Positions 55,028 through 64,000 of a stretch of 64,000 bases of DNA are shown here, piece after piece. Within the stretch, counting starts at the first letter, position 1. Every line of letters starts with the position of its first letter. The translations under genes and the position numbers were made by a program. The notes under the pieces are model-generated. The model did no database searches. It had not been told where the DNA came from and saw only the letters and a program-made list of their open reading frames with translations. The DNA is from Myrmaecium sp. VS I D KN 1 (lineage: Eukaryota; Ascomycota; Dothideomycetes; Valsariales; Valsariaceae), in NCBI GenBank assembly GCA_019775845.1, contig JADQAV010000010.1, forward strand, positions 34,871 to 98,870. The letters are read 5' to 3'.

Positions 55028-56577
55028 ATGGGTGGGATAGACCTGGCTAACATCCGTAAGTCCAAGTCCGTCTTTCAACGACCGATCATTTACTAAGTTA
55101 TGGCTCAGCTATTGACCGGGACTATACCATGCCCTCGGCGGCTGCCGGCGTACCAGCTGAAAAGGCTTCGGCCATTATCTCACAATTCGATCGCAAGCGA
55201 CGCGCAGCAGCTATAGCAGTACCAACAAACGATGCACAAGTCCGCGCGAAGTTGCGTGAGATGGGCGAGCCTATCACGCTATTTGGCGAAGGGCCCGCAG
55301 ACCGCAGAGAGCGCTTGCGCGAGCTGATGCTACAAGAACAGGAGGCTGCGGGTGGCCAGCACCAAGATGTTGAAATGGAAGATCAGGAAGCTGTTGATGA
55401 CGGCGATGCAGAGTTCTACACACCAGCCTCCCAGGAGCTCAAAGATGCACGGCGCGACATCCTACACTTCTCCCTACCCCGGACAAAGCATCGCCTTGCG
55501 TTCCAAAGAGCAGAATCTTCCATACCACTGAAGACACATATGGAGTTCAGGAAGGGTATCCAGGACCGGTTGAAAGGTTTCGAGCTCTTCGGATCACAGA
55601 TAGCGGGAGAGAGGCCATTGAGTATTGCTCGATTCTCGCCTAATGGTCAGGCGCTCGCTGTCGGCAACTGGGGGGGCGGCATCAGGTTACTGGACGTTCC
55701 TAATCTGGAGGAGAAGAAGACATTCCGAGGACATACCGGGCGTGTAGGTGGCATCGCTTGGTACCCCGGAGCCACTATGCCCGACTCAAACGTTACCCCT
55801 TCCACAGTAAACTTTGCCTCAAGTGGGGAAGAAGGCAATATCAACCTCTGGTCGCTCGAGCAAGATACACCTCTTGCAACCCTGCAAGGACACTCCGCAA
55901 GAGTATGCCGAGTGGAGTATCATCCTTCCGGAAAGTATCTCGCCTCAGCATCGTTTGACACAACCTGGCGCCTGTGGGATGTGGCGAGTGGGATTGAGTT
56001 ACAGCTGCAAGAGGGACACTCCAGAGAGGTTTATACTCTTAGCTTCAACCAGGAGGGCTCTCTTCTCGCAAGCGGAGGCCTAGATAGCATGGCGAGGATC
56101 TGGGATCTACGAAGCGGCCGTATGGTCATGCTGCTCGACAGTCATATCCAGCCTATCTATGGCCTTGACTGGGGAGTGGATGGCTATCGCGTACTCTCTG
56201 GCTCTGCGGATGGCTTTGCCAAATGCTGGGATCTTCGGGCAGTTCGTGAGAGCGGTGCTATTGGTGCTAACAAGGGCGGTGTGACAGATATCCGATGGTT
56301 CAAGGGCACGGACGGGCCTACTTCAGGAGGTATGCCGAGAAGGAATGAGGATGGATCAGTACAGCCGAAGAAAGCCGGGACCTTCTTCGTTTCTTGCGGG
56401 TTTGATAAGAACGTCAATATCTTTTCGGCCGACGATTGGTCATTGTGCAAGAGGCTCAGCGGACACACCGGTAACGTCTCCAGCGTGGATATCACCAGCG
56501 ATTCCAGATGGATTGTAAGCAGCGGCCAGGATAGGACGGTGAAACTCTGGGCGCGGGACGACATGGAGGGCATCTGA
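55028..56577 (+). CDS. PRP4: U4/U6 snRNP protein PRP4 (PRPF4), WD40
   Basis: PRP4 is a U4/U6 di-snRNP component that binds PRP3 in the nuclear spliceosome. Two exons (55028-55055, 55109-56577) encode 498 residues. The first exon gives MGGIDLANI and the short intron (53 nt, with TACTAAG branch site) leads to PIDRDYTMPSAAAG. Residues ~35-80 form the splicing-factor motif (VPTNDAQVRAKLREMGEPIT, FGEGPADRRERL). Then come about seven WD40 repeats, with GRVGGIAWYP, ARVCRVEYHPSGKYLASAS, GLDSMARIWDLRSGRM and VKLWARDD visible. The length is near human PRPF4 (522). A start at the downstream ATG 55129 would omit the first exon and is less likely. Confidence 0.94.
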
Positions 56578-56874
56578 TTTTCAAAGCGAGTATTCCGGCG
56601 TTTTTCTGAGGCGTCACTATATCCCAATACCACGCTGCTCGCTGTCTTTTCGACTGGCTCGGTCCAGGTTTCAATGCTCTACTCAGCTGCTTCTCGGTCA
56701 TTTTCCAGTTCACTTTCGGCGTTCCTGCCGCATTTCTCGGCGTTTCAAATCTTATAGTGATCTACTAACCCCGCAAAACCTCATCTTCCCCACATCAACC
56801 ATTTTTCTGGCCCCCACCCAGGTACATAAATCACCGCGTAGGGCCTTCTTTCGTTAAGACATCGCAGTCCGTGT

Positions 56875-58581
56875 ATGCCTTCCTGGGTAGTCAGGATGAG
56901 GCCAATCTCTCTTCTTCTCGCCTCAAGTTCTCAAGCTCTACTAGTAGGTGCTCTTAACTGCTCTGCACCTGACATACAGAAATTCCTTCCAAGTAATGCA
57001 ACAGTCCTCTCAGCCGTTTCTGTTCCAGAAAATGGCACGTACGGACAGGGTGCCGCAGACATTGCCTATCCTACAAACCCAACCCACCTGCCCGCCTTGT
57101 GCGCGCTAATTGTCAATGTCACATCGTCGCCCAGCTCCGCCTTCACCGTGGGGGTATTCTTGCCTGAAACCTGGAACTCCCGCATCCTGACCGTGGGTAA
57201 TGGAGGGGCAGCTGGGGGGATCAACTGGCTGGACATGGGCGTCGGTCCACGCTACGGCTTCGCGTCGATCTCCACGGATACAGGACATAATTCCTCCACC
57301 ACTGACTTCAGCTGGGGCCTGAACGCACCAGAGAAGAGGACCGACTTCGGTTGGCGTGCCCTTCATGGAGCGGTGTCTATAGGGAGGCAGATTGTTGAGG
57401 GTTATTACGGAATTCCCATCAAGTACTCGTATTATTCTGGATGCTCGACGGGCGGAAGGCAAGGGCTGAAAGCGGCCGAGATGTTTCCGGATGACTTCGA
57501 TGGGATCCTGGCTGGCGCGCCTGCTTGGTAAGTCACGAACTCGGTGTGGTCGTAGGTTTGTGGAACACAGGGCGATCCATGCTGACGTAGTGACTGCTTC
57601 AGGTGGACGTCGCATCTCCAGCCTTACACTAACCAGCTTGGTCTCTTTAACCTCCCAGTCAATGCATCCCACCATATTCCATCGTCTCTGTTCCCAGCAA
57701 TCGCTGCGGAAGTCCAACGCCAGTGTGACGGTGCTGACGGCGTGGAAGATGGGATTATCAGCGCACCCCATCGCTGCGCCTTCAACTCTCTCTCTTTACT
57801 CTGTACCCCAACGAGTAATGCTTCAAGCTGCCTAACAGCACCTCAACTTGAGACCCTCTCAAAGATCTACTCTCCATACCTATCGCCGACCAATGAACTC
57901 CTAATGCCAGCACCAAACCTAGGAAGTGAGCCTCTTTTCTCCGTCCTCTTAGGCTCCTCCACCCCGAACGCTTTGGGATCCGACTATATCCGTTACTTCC
58001 TTCTCAACGACCCATCTTGGGACCCTTCCAACTACACCCAAGCGCTTCTCTTCCTCGCCGACCAGCTGGATCCGGGTAACTGCACCTTCCGCGATTTCGC
58101 CTTCACGCAGTACCGCAGCAAGGGCAAACTGATTCTCTATCACGGCCTCGCGGATTCCATGATCCCCACCGACAGTTCTACTTACCTTTACACGCGAACG
58201 CTTTCCTCCCTTCTCCCTCAAGGGGTAGATGTCGACGACTTCCTGCGCTTCTTCTACATCCCAGGCATGGGTCATTGTACGAGCAGCGCGGTCGAAGCGC
58301 CATGGTACTTCAACGCGCCTAACCAAGCCGGTGCCCTCGGAACCGATATCTACTCGACCCCAGGCTGGGAGAAGGACCCGACGTATGATGCTCTGCAGGC
58401 GCTCGTTGAGTGGGTGGAGGAGGGGAGAGCACCCGAGCAATTTGTCGTCACGGCTTTCGAGGATGACGACCCTGCAAAGGGAGTGAAGGGGCAGCGGAAG
58501 ATTTGCGCATGGCCGAAGGAGCCGGCTTTTATAGGAGATAGCGTGGATGAGAGTGGAAGTTGGGCTTGTGAGGATCCGTGA
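56875..58581 (+). CDS. Secreted tannase/feruloyl esterase family protein
   Basis: Two exons (56875-57527, 57603-58581) encode 543 residues, joined by a 75-nt intron that restores PAWWTSH. A signal peptide is visible (MRPISLLLASSSQALLVGA after the eighth codon), so the enzyme is exported to cleave ester links such as those of ferulic acid in plant wall xylan or gallate esters. The family CS-D-HC triad is intact: Cys190-Ser191 in SGCSTGGRQG, Asp402 in YHGLADSMI and His442-Cys443 in GMGHCTSS. A calcium-loop motif (CDGADGVEDG) and several Asn-Xaa-Thr/Ser glycosylation sites are present. The exact substrate (feruloyl ester against tannin) cannot be read from sequence. Confidence 0.93.
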
Positions 58582-60403
58582 TCCATCATTGGTCACATTC
58601 GCGGTTCCATCGGTTTGGAAGAAGAGCGTTTTAAGTTTACGTACTATATATTCTCTTAAAATCAATGGTTGAACGAGTCCTTCAATGAAGCCCTGGCACC
58701 GCAGGCATCCAACGCTTCCTGGCGTCTCATGCTGCTGAAGACTTCTCTAGCGAAGTTCACTCGGTTGAACAGTAACAAGATAAAAGTCATTGCCACCTTA
58801 CCCTCCCCGCGAGCCAATATCGAGTATATCTCAAGACGGACGTCCGCTTCCGCCATGAGCAACATTACGGCTGTCAGTTCCTATGCAGATGATGCCATCC
58901 TCATGCTTAGTACAGTAGGCTGTTCCCGCAGATGTGATTGACGGGTTCACCGGGCTCCTCCAGAAGCCGAGGCTATTACAAGCCATAGGACGAGCGTAAT
59001 CAGGTTAAGATAATAGGTCGCTCGTATCACGAAGTAGAAGAATACCATGCTAGTCTAACTATGCAGCCTCGCTCAAGGGTCGATTTTCAACTCTAGAAAA
59101 GATATATAAAGGAAGTGAATATGAGAATATATGCTGCTAAATGACTTCAGACTATTGTGAAATCGTCAGAAGAGTAACAGTCCTCTCTCTGACCCTACTC
59201 AGCACTATATATCAAGAGTAATCAGAGAGATCAGTTCCTGACATTACCTCTACAGCTATAGAGATCAAGGCATGGTTATAACACATACGATGAATTTGTC
59301 CGTCGACAACCGACGACTAACTAGAGGATGGGCCACCGCAGCAAAGAATCAGTTATAATCCCATAGATCACTATTCACAGTACATTACGTCTCCCGCCCA
59401 TTATCCAAGGCGCTTTCCATCAACAGAAGCCAAAGCGAACCACATCCCTAATCCCCCCTCTATACATCAACCCACCACACCCATCGCGCCCAATTCGCCA
59501 TCTACACCTCTCCTCCTAACATCTCAAGCCGGGAAGTAAGAAAGAATCACGCTTCCTCTAGCAGGAAAGGAAAACGAAAAGAAACAAAACGTCTATCTAA
59601 ATATGGCCGGATGAGAGTGAATAACATATAGTAAGTAGGGATTTTAAGCCTTTAACGCAGCTATAATAACACCGCCGTAGCATGAGCAAGAAAAAGAAGG
59701 TAGTACAGAAAAGCGATACACAACGGATACCTCTCTCCTCCATACTGTACGCTTACTTTCAAACTATATATCCACACGTAACCAAGCCCGTAGATAACCA
59801 ACCTATGTATACTCTATCTCAGCACATAATCCACTACCACTACTAACTCCACCCGGAGATATCACGCACGGCGGAAAAGAGAGGAACCAGCATAATGTAT
59901 AGTCATACAGAGATATATACCTGATCCACATGGATGAATATCCACAGACTAAGACGTAAAGATGATCGGATCAGGAAAGAGCGAAAGAAAGAGAGGCACC
60001 GCATCTCCCCCTGATACCATCCTATATAGAGAAAGGAAACGCTTAAACCCATTTTCCACGCCCAACCTACTCATCACATACGAACTAACAACCACCTAAC
60101 ACGTCAAAGATCAAGAAAAGAAGGATCCAATCAGGGTCAGGGTAAACCCTCAAAGTTCAAAGTTCGAACTTGAAAAAAATGATAGAGGTACAAGAGCGAA
60201 AAAAGTAGCAGTAGTAAGTAGGAAGTAGTAGGAAGTACGTGAACTCAACTAAACTCAACTTGAAACGAAATCAGAAAAACCACCCTTTTCCCCCTTCCCT
60301 TCCCTTCAATTCAGCTGCTCAAATCGTACCACAACACCTTTCCCAGAAAAGCCAATACCCTCACTTCCACATACACATACACACCCCCCATATCTACCCC
60401 CCC
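58582..60403. other. Convergent intergenic region, 1.8 kb
   Basis: AT-richer DNA between the esterase (+) and the BAH gene (-). Many short TATA-like blocks and ATAC runs occur (59100-60000). An AAGTTCGAACTT palindrome lies near 60160. I see no gene. Confidence 0.5.
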
Positions 60404-61934
60404 TCAAACAATAACATGCCCACACGCCAAACACTTCACCTCCTCCTCCCACCCTTCCTTCGCTTCCCCCTTCCCCTTCCCATTCCCCTTCCCCTTCCCC
60501 TCCGCTCGCAAATCCGTAACCACAATCTTATTCGCCCCCACCACGCCCGCCGTCGTCGCCGCCGGCGTCTCCGCATCCAACGCCGGCGTCCCCAACGCAT
60601 CGCTGCTCGGCTCCTCCTTCGTCTGCATCGTGAACCCACCCGCCTTCTCCTCCGACTTCTCCGGCGACTCGCCGCCCGCTGGCACGACTTCCGCCGAAAA
60701 CAGCACCTTCGGCTCGTCCTTCGCCGCGGCCGGCCCCGACGGCCGACCCCGTTTGCCCTTCGGCGTCTTCTTGCTGCTCGTCGGCGTCGCGGTGCCATTA
60801 ACACCCGCGCCGCGCTTCCCACCGCCCGCCTTCTGCGGCGTCTTGCCCTCCGCCTTCGCCGCCTCCTCCTCCGCCGTCGCGGGCGCATCCGGGTCGACGT
60901 ACGGGAGGTCGTGGGTCTCATGCGCGCGCTTCACGGCGTCCTTGGCGATGCACTCGGCGTGCAGCCAGATGCCGCAGTGCGAGCAGTTGATCAGCAGCGA
61001 GTCCGGGTTGTAGGGCTTCTGGTCGACGCAGTGCTGGCGGACGGCGGAGAGCACGGGCCCGCCCGCGGCGTGCACGTCGACCGTCTGCCGCCAGAACAGC
61101 TGGTCCGGGTCGAGTAGCTCGCTCTCGTTGTCCTCCCGCCACTGCGACACGTTCGCCCGCCCGTTCACCGTCATGGCGTCCAGGATGTCCATGTGGTTCG
61201 AGGCGATGAGCTCGTTGCGGCCGTAGTAGTCGCCCGGCTGGATCTTGAGGTCCTTGAGATCTTCCGGCCGGTAGAGCCAGTAGATGCGCAGGTAAACGTG
61301 CTGTTCGTCGCCCGCTCGCACTTCCAGGACCCGACCGACCCAGTTGGGGATGTTGCCGTTGTTGTCCGGGGTCTCGTTGAACTTGATGTAGACGCAATCG
61401 CCAACGGCAAACGTCTCATTGGCAACTGGAAGATTCGCTGGTGAGTATAGTCATCAATGCGTAGCGATAGGGCCTTCGACGGGAAAGGCGGGGTGATGAC
61501 TTACTGGTGAACTTGCGATACCTGTTGGTGTCCTCCCATTTGTCGGGAGGGTGCACCGAATAAATCGTGCTCTTGTCCGGGTCGAAAGGGCTTTTCTGCA
61601 CGAAGCGCTCAGCTTCGCCGCGCTTCCGCTTCTTGTTCGGTGGCAACAGGGAGGTGTGATGTTTAATGGTGAAGGTGAACGAATTCGGAACATCGGACCA
61701 GACGGTCTTTGGTCGCGCGGGCGTGGCGGGGGATGCTTCACCGCGCGGAGTGCTGTGCTTCACGCTGGAACCAGCCGTAGGAGTTCCGCCATTGGGTTGC
61801 GCCTGTGTTCCGACCTCTCCAGCAGTTCCATTTGTCGCCGTCTGTGGCGTCTCGGTTGCCTCTGCTGCCGCAGCCGAGGTGTCGCGTTGTGAAAACGAGT
61901 GACGGGCGGACTTGGCTTTGCGACCGGAAGTCAT
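60404..61934 (-). CDS. BAH-domain protein with a split PHD-like finger
   Basis: Two exons (61934-61505, 61437-60404) encode 487 residues. The 67-nt intron (GTAAGT to CACCAG) is in phase 1. A disordered N-terminus leads to a BAH domain at about residues 150-260 (FAVGDCVYIKFNETPDN, WVGRVLEVRAGDEQHVYLRI, YYGRNELIASNHMDI). A PHD-like part follows: HCVDQKPYNPDSLLINCSHC, then WLHAEC, ending near residue 306. Its last pair, CLACG, lies at residues 479-482 at the very end of the protein. The order BAH then PHD resembles Neurospora EPR-1, a reader of H3K27 methylation, but I cannot assign orthology. A chromatin-reader role is inferred. Confidence 0.83.
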
Positions 61935-64000
61935 CGTGTTATGTGCTTCAGAGAGAGACAGGAATGCGATAGCCTTCTGGTAAAGCTTTCGAGAGATCGA
62001 GCGGGGATACTTCGAGGCTAGGGGGAAGGAGACTGAAGATGGAGCGCGTTAGCGGGAACCGAGGAACAAGGGGCGAGTAATGTGCGAAAATGCTGTCATA
62101 AGCAAGTAGCGACGCGAAAGAACTTACTTCAGTCAGCGGTGAGTGACAGCAGCCTTTGCGCAGTGGAAACCGAATCCGACAGTCAATGGAAGATGTTTAG
62201 CCAAGCAGATCGCTATAGCAACCTCAGTCTTCCCGACGTTTCCGACGGCCTGAACTGCGCAAATTCTGCGCAATGGCGGGTTGCGACGAGTGTCCGACGG
62301 TCGGCTGACGTTTTCACCAACGGAATCACCGATGAAGCCCGTTGCAGCGTTGACAAGCCGGTGGAGATAGTTGGAACGGTAGAGAAGGTCTGGTGTTGGT
62401 AAACGCGGGACGTGTAGGGGTCGGCCTTGGCTTGGGCATTTGGCGCCGACATCCATCATCCTTCGACAAGACGGGAGCAACAGCCGCCGCGACGAAACAT
62501 CTCACAAAGAGATGGGACGCTCAAAGAGCGAGGCACATCTATCAGCCGTTCCCAGCGTCCTCGGGCATGATAGTGTGTCCCCCTAAAACGACAATGTTGC
62601 GGAATCAAGCAATATCTAAACGGTACCGGCAAAACGTCTCCGGTACGGTTCTAAGAGAACTTCGGATGGCATGCGAGGCGAGGCATACGAGACTCGCGGA
62701 GTATCTCCGAGTCACTTCAACATTGATCGCCGTACTCGTACAAGCCATAGCTAAGCAAGCAGTCTATGTACTGCCCACATGGACGTTTCGTCCACATCCC
62801 GAACCCGTCCACCGTTCGCCCTTTCTTACATCAAATGAGGTCTACCGCACGGGAACTTATACAGCCGAACCCCTATCTACACTCGCGGCGGCATTTTTGA
62901 CATGATATTGGACTTCCTTTCAAGGCGTGCTGTCTCGTTCAACCGAGGAGCAAGCTACCTAGAGCGAACGAAATAACGAGGCATGTGAGCTCGGCGACGT
63001 CAAAGCTTTTCTCGAAAAAGCTCACTGTTCCGAGCTGGCCCTGAGCGCGCGCTCAGCAGCATTCCGCCGACATTACGAGCATTGCTCTCCTGCGTGTTCG
63101 GGCGCAGAGGTCGGCTCGTCGTCAGTCGAGATGAAAAGTGCTGGCACACGCCGTTCACACGGCATCAACGTATGACGCCGGTGTGGCTGTGTGGCTTCTA
63201 CGGCGTGAGCAATTCGCGTGTGGCTGCTTTTTGATGTGCAGTGTGGGTTTGAAGAAGATGGGACGAACAAATGGGAAAAAAATGGGCCGCGGGTCAGGTT
63301 TGGGGGTGGGGAGGGGAGGGGAGGGGGGGAAAAGGGTGCTCTACAAGCTTAATATGACGCTTGTGAAATGAAGCTGCAGGGCAGGCTGATGATGAACCCG
63401 GACGGGGGCCAAACAAAGTCGCCGCATCCGGCAAGCATACGACGCGCCAGGCGAAGGGCGCTGCTTGCGCTGGTGAGGTGGAGAGTGATGGGCAAGCGGC
63501 ATATCGCCCGCCTTTCCGTCGCATGCAATTCATTCGTAGCGGGCGTGCGGGCAGTGCGTGGTGTCCAAGATGCTCGGCGTGCCGCGCGCCTTGGCTGCGC
63601 AAATTTTCGGCGGCTGTACGTAAAGGCGCAGATTGCAATGGAAGCAGTTGAGCTGGAGGAAGCGATGGTCGGATACCTTATGTAGGTAGGTATGTAATCA
63701 TGCTAATAAAGGCCAGAGCAGACGCTGCGGAAAGGAGGTGGAGAGTGTGCGCAGAACATTGTCCGGAACTTCCGCAGAGAAGGCCTATAGTATCCGTATT
63801 TATGTATGAATATAATATACTCCTACTGCACATTGAGAGAATGGAGGCAGTGTACATATGCACAGGATGGAGGAGGCTGGAGAATTCCCGTGACGGGTCT
63901 AAGAATAGGTGCTGTTCCTACAGCGTGGATGGACGGGGAATCCCGTGCGCAGGTCACTCATTCCCCTTCCCCATCCCCTCTGCCGTCATGGGTCTCGTAC
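61935..64000. other. Intergenic region to the window end
   Basis: Promoter of the BAH gene and unassigned DNA. A 170-codon frame at 62393-62905 (+) has no family match and is not annotated. A G-rich tract is at 63301-63329. The last 100 bases hold nothing recognisable. Confidence 0.45.
63301..63329 (+). repeat. G-rich tract with G-quadruplex pattern
   Basis: The plus strand reads GGGGGTGGGGAGGGGAGGGG followed by a longer G run, with more than four G-tracts of at least four. This fits the intramolecular G-quadruplex pattern. Confidence 0.8.

Noticed and set aside
60239-61117. 292-codon plus-strand frame
   Set aside because: It is antisense to the BAH gene, and its translation is Arg-rich low-complexity sequence.
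62393-62905. 170-codon plus-strand frame as a gene
   Set aside because: No family resemblance and ordinary chance length; left unannotated.

Overview
The window is nuclear DNA of a filamentous ascomycete (Pezizomycotina). The evidence is short GT-AG introns (mostly 46-140 nt), the intron-poor but spliced gene structure, and best family matches that are typical of moulds: a TFIID TAF2, an RSC4 tandem-bromodomain subunit, a Nif1/Dsf2-type Sel1 protein, a CaMKI-type kinase and a tannase/feruloyl esterase. Coding regions are GC-rich. Intergenic DNA is rich in CT tracts, homopolymers and short tandem repeats. The class within Pezizomycotina cannot be settled from the sequence alone. Nothing prokaryotic, no CRISPR array, no rRNA or convincing tRNA gene, and no recognisable transposon or viral relic was seen.

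Layout, left to right: the last exon of a GPI-anchored surface protein (+, cut by the window edge); TAF2 (-); a SAS4-domain chromatin protein (+); a fungal multi-pass membrane protein (-); the RNA cytidine acetyltransferase NAT10/Kre33 (-); the 49 kDa subunit of complex I (-), divergent from the Pol I/III subunit RPC40 (+); a mitochondrially targeted ComA-family protein (-); a 105-residue single-span membrane protein (-); a CaMKI-type kinase (+); RSC4 (+); a five-finger CCCH protein like ZC3H3/Red5 (+); a Nif1-like Sel1 protein with a 2.57 kb terminal intron (+); a bZIP factor with a possible membrane span (-); the nuclease FAN1 (-); a PTC7-type PP2C phosphatase (-), divergent from the spliceosomal protein PRP4 (+); a secreted tannase/feruloyl esterase (+); and a BAH/PHD-like chromatin protein (-). 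The last 2 kb hold no gene I can support. Exon joins below were worked out by hand from splice sites and reading phase, and every spliced gene closes in frame.

This is a housekeeping neighbourhood, not a gene cluster. Several genes serve transcription and chromatin (TAF2, SAS4-like, RSC4, RPC40, bZIP, BAH/PHD), RNA processing (PRP4, NAT10, ZC3H3-like) and mitochondria (49 kDa subunit, ComA-like, PTC7-like), but I see no shared pathway. The observations most worth a second look are: the very long last intron of the Nif1-like gene; a hydrophobic in-frame extension upstream of the PTC7-like start, recalling the dual-location PTC7 of yeast; the ATF6-like topology of the bZIP protein; a PHD-like finger whose last cysteine pair lies about 170 residues from the rest; and repeated basic-hydrophobic motifs in the disordered TAF2 tail. 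I did not find a clearly novel multi-gene system.
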